DNA of 64,000 nt from a virus, in the IMG/VR virus record IMGVR_UViG_3300046820_004106, positions 1-64,000 of that record; one strand, written 5' to 3'. The first letter of the stretch is position 1; every line of letters begins with the position of its first letter. The position numbers and the translations under genes were made by a program. The notes beneath the pieces were generated by a model. That model saw nothing but the letters and a program-made list of their open reading frames with translations. It had not been told where the DNA came from and did not search any database. Shown here piece after piece: positions 28,608 to 38,400 of this stretch.

Positions 28608-31600
28608 TTACTCGGAAACTAAAATATTGTCATTTGAGATAATACGCATCCCTTTAGGGTGAAAGAGTTCGTTATTATCTCCCCAGGTTGATAATATTGC
28701 TCCAGAATTATTAACTAAATGTAATCTTGAATTTGCACCAAAATTAATTACATCATCAGTTAATACATAAAAGTTAGAATTATCTGTTGCTGGTCCTGGA
28801 AGAGCTTTAACTACATCATTATTAAATGTCAATTTTGTTTCGATATATCCATTAGAGACATTGTAAACTTGTAATTTACCAGTGTCATTTGAATCAAAAG
28901 CTGGACTACCTAAAAGTACATTGCCATTTTCTAGCAAATAAGCAGAACCTAATTTATTGTCGTAGTATTTAACTATGTCTGAAGTAATCGCCCATTTTAA
29001 ATCTAAAGTTAAATTATTAGAATAGCAAAGCACAGAATTTGAATGAGGTTGTGAAATTACAATCAAAGATCTTACTTCGTCATATTGAACTGACAATGGG
29101 TTGTAAATATTTGCGAAATATATAGGTCCTTGCAATAAATCTAAAATTACATCATCAGTTTGGGAATTTGGTCCATACATAGTTGTTGTTGAAACTACTC
29201 CATCACCATTATAATCAGTGATAGAATTTACAACAGATTGAGTTGTAGGAAGTCCTGTTGTCACAGAAGATGTACCTGTTATAGAAGTGCTTATGCCAGC
29301 CACAAATTGTTGAGTTCTATTAATTGAAGATACATTGGATGATGGTATTGTTGCTGAAAGGGCGTTATTTGTATTTAAGGAAAATCCAGAGTTAGTAAAA
29401 CAACCTTTGTCTAATCTTACTTTTTTAGTAAGAGAATTTTTTATTGCTGTATTTAATGCTAACCCTTCAACTGTGTCTTTGATGGTAAAAACATATGTTG
29501 CAGAAGAATCAAAAATTGGATCTAAATAGTCTCCAGATAATCTTGTATCATCGCCCCTTACTGATATGTTGTCGTATGTAACATAAATTTTAGATAAATC
29601 TACAAAAGATATATTTTGTGAAAAAGCAATAAATATTTTTCTTGTGTCAGGATTAAAAGAAGCAGATAAAGCGACAAAATCTCTAGAAGTTAATTTAAGT
29701 CTTATATTTCCTTGGATAATTTTTGTAAACACTCCATCTATATCTGTCATAATAATTCTATCATTTTTACTATCACAAATGATATTTCCACCAGTTGATA
29801 AAGCTTGATAGTCAGTAGGAGTATCTAATCCGTAGTTTGTTGATTTTAAAAATATTTGATTAGGAGTGAGATAATTTCTCAAAGTTCCATTATCTATACC
29901 GTCTTCGATTGTATTTTCTAAAACATTATTTGCTGCGGATATTAAGTTGTTGTTTCTTAAGTAAACCCAATTGCCAACATTTGAAGTATCATAAATCTTA
30001 AGATAGTTTGTATCATCTGGATTTGTAATTCCATATCCAGCATTTTTATTGTAATAAACATCACTAACCCAGCCAAATTTTTGATTTGAGGTGTTAGTGA
30101 AATTTCTATCATAAGTTCTTGTTGTTGCGCTTCCTACAGTAGAATAATTGATTCTTAAATTATTTACGACAGGTGCAGAACTTTGAAATTCGTTTGCATA
30201 AAGAGAAAACAAAACATCAAAATATCTACCAGTGCTTGAACTTGTATTTGGAGAAGCAATAATTATATCAGTTTCAGAAAGAGTTTTAAAATTATAAAAC
30301 AAATCTGAACTTACATCAGATCTACTTTGAATAGTGTATTTTGTTCCAGAAGGTACATCAATATCATACTGTATTTGATTAAACTGTGTGTTTAAATCTC
30401 CAGAATCAAATCTTAATAAGAAATTAGCATTTTTGTATTTATATGCATCATTCCAGACAAATACAGCAGAAGTTTGATCGATAGAATTACGTCTAGCAAG
30501 AACTAAATTGTCGTTATTTCCTGAAGAATTTATTTGAGAGTCTGTGGGAGTGATAAGTTCAAACTTTGTCTGCTTTTCAGCATTCCAGCCTTGATCTGTA
30601 GAGAAGTAGAAACCAAAACCTAATACAGAAGATTTTAAACTAACATCACCAAAATCTGATAAGTTTACAGAAGAATAAGTTGCAGAAGAACCAATAAATC
30701 CATAAGTTGTGTCGTCAAATATTTTTACATTAGTGGCTGGTGAGATATAAATTGTAGAAGATCCAGTACCAGTGTTTGGAGCAAAATCAATTTTTTGATC
30801 ATATTGTAAACCTGGATCTGTATTTCCATTTCCTACAACCAAAAACATATAGATTTTTCCTAAAGCTGCACCTGTTTCTCCAAGTCCAGCAGAGAATCCA
30901 AATCCAACCTTTGAATCAAAATCTAAAGAAATTGGCTGATTGAAAAGTGTATAGGCATATAAACTAGTATCAACTTTAACTTTATTAGAAGCATATGTTG
31001 TAGTAAATACCAAACCTGTGTCCCAAGAACCAGTTGTGTCAAAAATACTTGATACTGGTTGTGATAAAGTTAAGTAATTTAAAGGGGTGTCTATTGTAAA
31101 ACTTCCCGTTGTAGCTGATCCTGAAATACTTATATTGCTAAAAAAATTATTGATAGTAGACCCTAAAGAAGATGCTACAGTTTTGGCTTGTAAGAAATCA
31201 TTTTGAACTACAAAAGATTTATCTCCAACAAAACTGCTTGATGTAACAGACCCACTTATTCCTGAGCCTGATGTATTTGGAGAAGAGTCATAGATTGTTG
31301 CTAAAGTGTATTGACTTGGTACTGATGATGTTTCTTTAAAATTAGCAGAATTTCCAGTTGAAGAGTTTGCAGAAGTGTTGGGATAAATACCTGGAACATA
31401 AGTCAAGGTATTTATCTGAGTTGAGTCAATAAAAGTAAATCCAACACCACCAGATTTTTTCAACGCAATTAACATTTGTAATCTGTTTGCTATTGATAAG
31501 TCTGACATTTTATCATTAGCATCATTATTAACAACAGCTAGTAAAGCAGTTTCTAATTGGTCGTGATTTAGATTCCCTTTATTCTCTAATGTATTGTGGC

Positions 31601-32273
31601 TTATTGAAGGTAATCTAGACGAATCAAGTACACCTGATGTTATTTTAGAAGCATTTATAAAACCAATATTTTCGCCTGTTATTTGGTTCTTAACTTCGGA
31701 TGATAAATCTATAGGTGAAGGATTACCTGTCCCACCAATATGTTTGTGATTTTTTATAAGATATGAAAGAGATGAGAATAAAGTTATATCTTGTCTATTA
31801 GTTTCAAAAAGATTTATTAAGTTACTAGCTACATCAATTTCTAGATAACCCAAAGAAATATAATTTACAGGATCGTTAATTTGTGTAAGAGATGCAATAA
31901 AATCAACATCCCCTGTGACAGCTGTATTTGAATTTTCGTATGCATAAACATAAACTTTAGATATTCCAACAGTGCTTGGAATTGTTGGTAGAGATACATC
32001 TTTGGAAGCTATTGTATTTCCAGCTTTATAAGATACAAATCCTTTACCTGAAGAAATTGAAATTTTTGTTAGTTTGAATTCGTTTGAGTAAGTTTGAATA
32101 CGCCAAGATGGAGTTGATGGATTTTCTTCAATAATACCATTCTTGAAAATTTGATACAGATTGTACATTTGATTTTCAATAGCTTTAAAACGAAGCTCAT
32201 CTAAATCAATGTTTTCTGAAAGATCTTGGTTTGGTTCAATATATCCAAACCCATAAATTGGTGTATTTCCCAT
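28608..32273 (-). CDS. 1221-aa fibre protein with HKH motif and NHL-like end
   Basis: The N-terminal region contains a helical segment (about 25-50) and a KNHKHIGGTGNPSPIDL motif near residue 176 that resembles KHKHLG in the 2860-aa protein. NLNHDQLETAL follows at about 230; such NLNH/HKH patterns are common where fibres begin. The middle is Ser/Thr/Asn-rich beta structure. The last about 200 residues look like NHL-type propeller strands: LLENGNVLLGSPA and a closing ILSTWGDNNELFHPKGM. The chain ends abruptly in VSE, which for a propeller implies closure with an earlier strand. It overlaps the preceding 75-aa gene by TAATG. Confidence 0.78.
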   Translation of the reverse strand: MGNTPIYGFGYIEPNQDLSENIDLDELRFKAIENQMYNLYQIFKNGIIEENPSTPSWRIQTYSNEFKLTKISISSGKGFVSYKAGNTIASKDVSLPTIPSTVGISKVYVYAYENSNTAVTGDVDFIASLTQINDPVNYISLGYLEIDVASNLINLFETNRQDITLFSSLSYLIKNHKHIGGTGNPSPIDLSSEVKNQITGENIGFINASKITSGVLDSSRLPSISHNTLENKGNLNHDQLETALLAVVNNDANDKMSDLSIANRLQMLIALKKSGGVGFTFIDSTQINTLTYVPGIYPNTSANSSTGNSANFKETSSVPSQYTLATIYDSSPNTSGSGISGSVTSSSFVGDKSFVVQNDFLQAKTVASSLGSTINNFFSNISISGSATTGSFTIDTPLNYLTLSQPVSSIFDTTGSWDTGLVFTTTYASNKVKVDTSLYAYTLFNQPISLDFDSKVGFGFSAGLGETGAALGKIYMFLVVGNGNTDPGLQYDQKIDFAPNTGTGSSTIYISPATNVKIFDDTTYGFIGSSATYSSVNLSDFGDVSLKSSVLGFGFYFSTDQGWNAEKQTKFELITPTDSQINSSGNNDNLVLARRNSIDQTSAVFVWNDAYKYKNANFLLRFDSGDLNTQFNQIQYDIDVPSGTKYTIQSRSDVSSDLFYNFKTLSETDIIIASPNTSSSTGRYFDVLFSLYANEFQSSAPVVNNLRINYSTVGSATTRTYDRNFTNTSNQKFGWVSDVYYNKNAGYGITNPDDTNYLKIYDTSNVGNWVYLRNNNLISAANNVLENTIEDGIDNGTLRNYLTPNQIFLKSTNYGLDTPTDYQALSTGGNIICDSKNDRIIMTDIDGVFTKIIQGNIRLKLTSRDFVALSASFNPDTRKIFIAFSQNISFVDLSKIYVTYDNISVRGDDTRLSGDYLDPIFDSSATYVFTIKDTVEGLALNTAIKNSLTKKVRLDKGCFTNSGFSLNTNNALSATIPSSNVSSINRTQQFVAGISTSITGTSSVTTGLPTTQSVVNSITDYNGDGVVSTTTMYGPNSQTDDVILDLLQGPIYFANIYNPLSVQYDEVRSLIVISQPHSNSVLCYSNNLTLDLKWAITSDIVKYYDNKLGSAYLLENGNVLLGSPAFDSNDTGKLQVYNVSNGYIETKLTFNNDVVKALPGPATDNSNFYVLTDDVINFGANSRLHLVNNSGAILSTWGDNNELFHPKGMRIISNDNILVSE

Positions 32274-32500
32274 TACTTAGTTTCTTGTGGTTTATATTCA
32301 GAAGTTACTTTTTCTACGCCCCAGTTTGCATAACCCCAGCGTAAAACATCTTGCTCTTCTATTATATTATTTTTATTGACATTAATAACTTGTAAAGCTT
32401 GAGTTACATTTGACCTTAAAGTCAAACCGCTTTGCATATTAATTGTATTTTGCCTAATTTGATCATTTATTACAAAAGACAAAGATTGAAATAATGGCAT
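32273..32500 (-). CDS. 75-aa small protein within tail operon
   Basis: A 75-aa protein with no recognised domain, containing a central helix-forming stretch (QALQVINVNKNNIIEEQDVL) and a Trp-rich turn (RWGYANWGVEK). GGAGG lies seven bases before ATG, inside the end of the upstream gene, and the stop overlaps the next start as TAATG. The strong ribosome site and coupling show that it is real. It may be a small baseplate component or an assembly factor placed between the hub-like protein and the first fibre. Confidence 0.78.
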   Translation of the reverse strand: MPLFQSLSFVINDQIRQNTINMQSGLTLRSNVTQALQVINVNKNNIIEEQDVLRWGYANWGVEKVTSEYKPQETK

Positions 32501-35383
32501 TTACATTCCTCCTAAAGAAATTGGCATATTTGTTCCTCTAACTTGAGCAGTAATCAAGTTGTTAGCTTTATCATAGCTATAATCAACAGATTGATAAACA
32601 TATTTATCTGTTGAATTAACTGTCTGTCCTTGAAACACATTGATCATAAACTTGCCGTGAAAATTTAAGGGTTTGGCAACATAACAATTAAAAGAAATTG
32701 AACTAATAGGAGTTTTTGAAACTAATTCAATACTATCTGTAATTCTTTTTAAAACTTGTTGATCAGGAATTTCGTTTCTTTGCATTGACCACATAATGTA
32801 TTTTTTGAATCCGACATATGGTGGTTGTGAAGCATTGAAAGGAGCGTTTTGTAAATATCCTAATAAATCTACCTGAGATTGTATTGGTAAATTAGCGATA
32901 GAAACGGAGCCAGGAGAATATCTTTCGTCAGCCAAGAATCCAGTCATTGCTACACCAAATACTCTCACTCCTGATGCTAAGTTTTTAGTATCAGTGTTTA
33001 TCTGATATTCATCTACTAAGAGACCGTGTATGTCATTTTGAAAATTTGCAAGATAATTTGTTGTGTTAGATGCGTTACTATTAAAAATATAAGCAGTACC
33101 AGCAGAAGATAATCCAGTAAATTTTAAATCATTATCAACAAAATTATTTCTGCATTCAAGCTTGAATCCATATCTTTCAGCCCATCTAAAAGTAGGTAAA
33201 GAATAAGGATTATTTAATCTTTCAAGTAATTTTCCTAGTTTTTCATATATTCTATCTAAAGGATTGAGCTTTATTAAATCCTGGTTGTTTACAGAGTTAC
33301 TATTCAATCTTAGGTCTATTCCATAAATTGAACCGCCATTTGCTAAATCGGCATTATTACGAGAATAAAAAGACCAAAATCCTGTGCAAGCCATAACTGA
33401 GTCAATAGCAAGGTCATGTCGCATACCAGCGATCATCATATTTTTATCAAAATACAAATTTTCTAAAACAAATGATGCAATATCTGTACATTCGATTGTA
33501 AATGTACTATCATTGCCTTTTCTTGAATATCTTGTGTTTGTAATAAAACCTTGAAAATATGGATACAAACTACCTTGAACATATCCAGCATCTATAGAAA
33601 CTACAAGTAAGTTATTTTCAATTGCATTTATAAATTTTTGACCATCTAATGAATCAATATTCTTAAGTGTTATTGATGCAGTTTTTTTAATTTTTGATAA
33701 ATTAGATAATTCTGCTACACAATTTACACTCCAAGTTTCCACCCAAGAAGTGATATCTCCAACATCATAAAAAAGTTGACTTAATTGGGGGTTGACAAAT
33801 TTATAATCAGTTGCATTTGAGCTTCCACTACCTAAGTCTGGGAATACAGTTGCTAGTACTCCAGGATGCGGAATTTCTACCTGTAAAAATGCTGGACCTT
33901 CTATTGTGCAATTGTATAAAAGCTTAAATAAAAGAGTTTGTCTATCAGGGTCAGCACTTGATGAAGATGGCGATGTGTATTCAGTAATATTTGCAAATTG
34001 AGGACCAGATAATCTTAAGTCAGCAAAATATGAAATATTCTTATCTTTTGGATTGTCATCATTATAGCCAGTAGTTTGTGGCGATTGATTAATTCTATAA
34101 GATGACTTCTCAAATGAATCTTTAACAACTCGTAAAAATGAAACTATGTCAGGAATTTTTTTCTTAGAATACTTAAATTCTGCTGTTAAATAGTTTTTTG
34201 TCTTTAGTCTTGGCTGATTGTTATTAAAATTATTAAATATAATTGCTGAATATCTAAACTTAAGATTTGTATTTGATAATGATATTTCTACAAAAGTTTC
34301 TGGTGGGCAAAAAACCTCTCTACCACTAAAATTAATTACAGTGTTCCATCTAGTGATATCGGGACTAAAACCAATCAATAAATTTGGACCTACAAAATGA
34401 ACATAGATATCATAAGAGCCCATATTTGTCTTATCAAATACAGGTGCTATCAAATCTGTCTGAGTTATGTATGCTTTGCTATAAGGATCATATATTTTTA
34501 AGACTGGCTTGCTATCAATCTTAAATTCTATAAAAAAATCATTGATAAAATTATTATTTGCAACTTGTGGTTTTACTGCAATTTTTATAGCTGATGAAGT
34601 TTGTTGCATATTACTTACAGAAAAATTTATGTGAAAACCATTATTACCATTACTGCCTCTTGCTAAAATTGGCTCTGAGGTCCCATCTGGATTAAAAATA
34701 AAAGCATCATTTTGATACACAGCATCATAAGAGGTTGGAAATATTCTTCTTATAGTAGTATTAGTTTTTTCTGATGTAACTTCAACTTGAGACCCACTAG
34801 AAGGATCTTTCACAGTTCTAAGTGTCCCAGTGTTTGCTCCTGAAATAGCTGGACCAATGTACTTATAAGCGTTAGTTGTACCGTCAATTATATGCCAAAT
34901 ATTGTAGGTAGTTAATACATTTCCAGCATTTACAAATGGGATTCTTGGAACGTGTTGAGATAAATCTGTAAAACTTTCAGATTGAGAACTTACAGATCCT
35001 TGCGTAGGGCTATCTACAAAAACTGGACTGTATCCAGTTGATGGACCTTTTAATCTATTCAATACTGGATCTACTTCACCTGGAACAATTGCACCAAAAG
35101 CAAATGTACAAGATGATGCACTTATTGATGTGTTGATTTCTGGAATTCTTGCATTTTGTAAAGAAGATAAAACTTTTAATCTAGTGCTATATTTTGATTC
35201 AGTATTTCCATTTGAATAAGTGTACGAGGGTTCAAAATCATAATTTAAAACGTTTAAATTGTCTTGAGACTTTGTAGCTGTAGAAGCCGAATATTCTCCA
35301 GAAAAAAATCCACTTTCGGGAGCATTCATAATACTCAAAGTTACTTTTGTTTTTAACTGTCTTGGATCTGGGGAAAGGTTCAT
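32501..35383 (-). CDS. 960-aa baseplate hub-like protein
   Basis: Residues about 538-650 contain DVGDITSWVETWSVNC, then SLYPYFQGFITNTRYSRKG and TFTIECTDIASFVLENL. This beta-barrel pattern (Y.G.I...........T..C.D....L) is typical of phage tail hub proteins of the gp27/gpD type, in which the barrel is followed by a helical and mixed domain; the region after 650 fits. The first 500 residues are an additional beta-rich part not found in standard hubs, which are usually 350-400 aa. The identification rests on pattern and gene order. A TATAAT box lies exactly six bases before ATG, with no ribosome site, just after a T-rich terminator-like end of the 3461-aa gene. Confidence 0.68.
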   Translation of the reverse strand: MNLSPDPRQLKTKVTLSIMNAPESGFFSGEYSASTATKSQDNLNVLNYDFEPSYTYSNGNTESKYSTRLKVLSSLQNARIPEINTSISASSCTFAFGAIVPGEVDPVLNRLKGPSTGYSPVFVDSPTQGSVSSQSESFTDLSQHVPRIPFVNAGNVLTTYNIWHIIDGTTNAYKYIGPAISGANTGTLRTVKDPSSGSQVEVTSEKTNTTIRRIFPTSYDAVYQNDAFIFNPDGTSEPILARGSNGNNGFHINFSVSNMQQTSSAIKIAVKPQVANNNFINDFFIEFKIDSKPVLKIYDPYSKAYITQTDLIAPVFDKTNMGSYDIYVHFVGPNLLIGFSPDITRWNTVINFSGREVFCPPETFVEISLSNTNLKFRYSAIIFNNFNNNQPRLKTKNYLTAEFKYSKKKIPDIVSFLRVVKDSFEKSSYRINQSPQTTGYNDDNPKDKNISYFADLRLSGPQFANITEYTSPSSSSADPDRQTLLFKLLYNCTIEGPAFLQVEIPHPGVLATVFPDLGSGSSNATDYKFVNPQLSQLFYDVGDITSWVETWSVNCVAELSNLSKIKKTASITLKNIDSLDGQKFINAIENNLLVVSIDAGYVQGSLYPYFQGFITNTRYSRKGNDSTFTIECTDIASFVLENLYFDKNMMIAGMRHDLAIDSVMACTGFWSFYSRNNADLANGGSIYGIDLRLNSNSVNNQDLIKLNPLDRIYEKLGKLLERLNNPYSLPTFRWAERYGFKLECRNNFVDNDLKFTGLSSAGTAYIFNSNASNTTNYLANFQNDIHGLLVDEYQINTDTKNLASGVRVFGVAMTGFLADERYSPGSVSIANLPIQSQVDLLGYLQNAPFNASQPPYVGFKKYIMWSMQRNEIPDQQVLKRITDSIELVSKTPISSISFNCYVAKPLNFHGKFMINVFQGQTVNSTDKYVYQSVDYSYDKANNLITAQVRGTNMPISLGGM

Positions 35384-35389
35384 ATTAAT

Positions 35390-35395
35390 ATTATA
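35390..35395 (-). promoter_or_regulatory. TATAAT six bases before the hub-like gene
   Basis: A perfect -10 hexamer on the minus strand followed by ATTAAT and ATG. It lies directly after a T-run, so low complexity is a caution, but the spacing matches four other genes in this window. Confidence 0.4.
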
Positions 35396-35420
35396 AAAAA
35401 TAAAAAGGGTTTATACCTTT
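35395..35420 (-). terminator. Weak terminator after the PKD protein gene
   Basis: On the minus strand AAAGG-TATAAAC-CCTTT is followed by TTATTTTTT. The stem is only five pairs and overlaps the stop codon, so it would be leaky; it separates the 3461-aa gene from the hub-like gene. Confidence 0.4.
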
Positions 35421-38400
35421 ACCCAGCAACTTGATTGATTGGATAAGCAGTTGGATATTGGGGGTCTATAGAATATCCACCTGGTTTAGTAATTGTAAAT
35501 GAATATGATGAAGGCTTAACATTAGAAGCTAAAATTATTGAATGATTTCCACCAGCAGCAATGTCTGATATTCCGGTCACACTCATATTAGGAAGAACAA
35601 CACCATCAGGAATACCATCTCTTAGATTTATTGAAATAGAACTTGAAATTGACTGGGCATAACCAAGTTGTCCATAATCATTCAAACCATATGGATAAAA
35701 AAGATTTTCCGATAAAGCCAAGAATCCAAATTTACCTGTAGAAACTTTTAAGAATTTTTCATTTGGATTTAAGTCTGATGCTAATCCTGCACTAAAATCA
35801 TACTGAGGCACTTCACTTGACGAAAAATTATAAAGGTATATTGCATGATCATAAAATAGGTCTTGAGAAGCTGTTATCACCACTAATCTGTTTTCGTAAG
35901 TTGAAATATCATAGGCATATCCCCAACCCCTCAATGTAGATAATCCAGTAAACCAAACTATTTGATTGTCAATATCGTATGAAAGTCCAGATACGAAACC
36001 AGAAAAATTGTTAAATCCTACTTCTAATCTAAACGGGTTAAGATAATTTGTGCTTCCAAGTTGTAAATCTGGATTAGGATCAATATTAATTGGAAAGAAT
36101 CCAGTGTCAACGATTCCAGTTTTATTCGTGTATCTATGACTACCTGCTACCCAAACTTGCTTATTATCTGTGAAAGCAAGAATATAAGAATTACAAGATA
36201 CATCCAACAAACCATTATTTGATGTGTAACTTGCCCCACTAAAAGTATTCGCTCTTTCTAATATAGGTTGAAAATTAAATATATTTGTTCTTGGTAATGC
36301 TTGTCCAAAAATTCCATTAATATTAGAACCACAAACCAACAAGACTCTTTTGCTAATTGTTATATCTTCTGCAATTATAGCTGAACAATAGTCTCCAGCA
36401 GATACCTTTAAAACTTTATATTTTGACGCAAGAGGTACTAACGTTAGTGAATTTTGCTGAGTTATATTTGATGGAAATCCAAGTTGTCCATTACTGTTTG
36501 AACCACTTGCATAAAGTTTTCCATCTGCATCAACTACAAAAGTATGATAAAGACCACTTTCTATAATAGTATATTGTTTTGTGTCATCAACTAATTCAAA
36601 GCCATATCTGTTTGACGTATTTGTTCCACTTGCTATTGCCCCATATAATGCTTGTCCAGATGAAAATAATTTGTTAACTAAAGGATTTAAAGCAGCGGAA
36701 ACTTTCACATCAACAGAATATCTATTTCCTAAATTTGAACTAGGCGATGATGCTAACTTTTGTGTATCAAAAACAATTAAGCTTACTGTAAATATTCCTT
36801 CTGTATTGAATTGATTTACAAAAGTAGAATTGTATCCTGACTTTACACCATCAATTGACCATTCATATGTAATATTTGATCCATCTTCAGAGTCATAAGA
36901 ATTAGTACCATCAAAAGTATAACTGTCTCCAACTTTTAATTCGATGTACCCCGTAACAGATGGTTCGTTTCCAAGTATTGCAATTGGGTTTTGATTAATT
37001 GGTGGTGGTGCAGGATCTTGAAACACAAATATTGTTTTATTTACTGGATCAGACTCTAAGCCTAAATTATCAAAAACACTCAAGGTTATTGTATGATTAC
37101 CTACACTATCAAACGATGTTTCAAATGTTGAGGTGTTAGAATTTTGATCAATTCCGTCCTTGAGCCATTTATAACCACTTATAAATTGATTTAAGTCAGG
37201 GTCATAACTTCCAGAAGCAGTAAAAACTATTGAAGTATTTATTCTCAAAGAAACTATACTAGATGGCAAAGTATCTAAAAGTGCCACAGGTTTACTGTTT
37301 TTAACAATGTAGTCAAGGTATGCAGTATTTGTTGCAGCTAAATTATCTGTAACCTTAAGAGCAACTTTGTAAGTGCCTGGATTTGAATAAGTGGTAGCTG
37401 CAATTATTTGATCTGAAGTATTACCATTACCAAAATCCCAAGCATATACAAGTGGGCCGTTTATATTGTCAGGATCGTAACTTCCTGCAGCTGAAAATGT
37501 AACTGAAATTGGAGCAAAACTTGTATTAGATGGAGGATTGGCTGATATAACTGCAACTGGTGGCTCATTTGGTGTATTTACCTTGACACCAATATTTGCT
37601 AAATCACTAAAAGCACCATCATCATCTTGAACTCTAAGTGTTACAGAGTATGGAACAAATCTTGCTGTGTCAAAAGTATAAGTAAAAGATTTGGTTTTGA
37701 AAGGAGTGCCAAGCAATCCATTTATATACCATTCATAGTTTACTACTGTTCCATCAAGATCATAAGAATTTGAATCGAATGTGACTGTGAATGGTGCAAT
37801 ACCAGTGATTACATTATTTATAGGTGAACTACTTGTTGATATTACAGCAAATGGTTTTCTGTTATTTATTCTTACGATTTGAGATGTTGTATTGAATAAC
37901 CCCAAATTATCATAAACAGTAAGAGATACGGTGTAATCCTTATTGCCCTTGTTATATGATTTAATTGGATTTTTTTGTAATGGATCAGTTGTTGTAAAAC
38001 TTGTTCCGTCACCATAATCCCAAGACCATCTTATCAAAGCATTTTCTGGATCACTAGAATTGTCTATAAAAGCAATAGAATCAAAGGTATTGGCATTTAT
38101 TGGATTATATGAAAAACTTGCGACAGGAGGTTGGTTATTTATTGTTATAGTCTGAACTGATCTTGCAGTTTCTAAACTAACACCATTTCGATTATCTGTA
38201 ACTATTAGTTTTGAAGTAAAATTTCCTACAGATTTGTAAACGTGAGAAAAAGATGCAGGATTTACAAATTGTGTAGAAGATCCATCTCCAAAATCTATTT
38301 GATATAAAATAATAGAACCATCTGGATCTCTTGAGTCTGATACGTTAAAAATAAATGTATCATTTATCACACCAAAATTTTTATCCACTGTAAGAATTGC

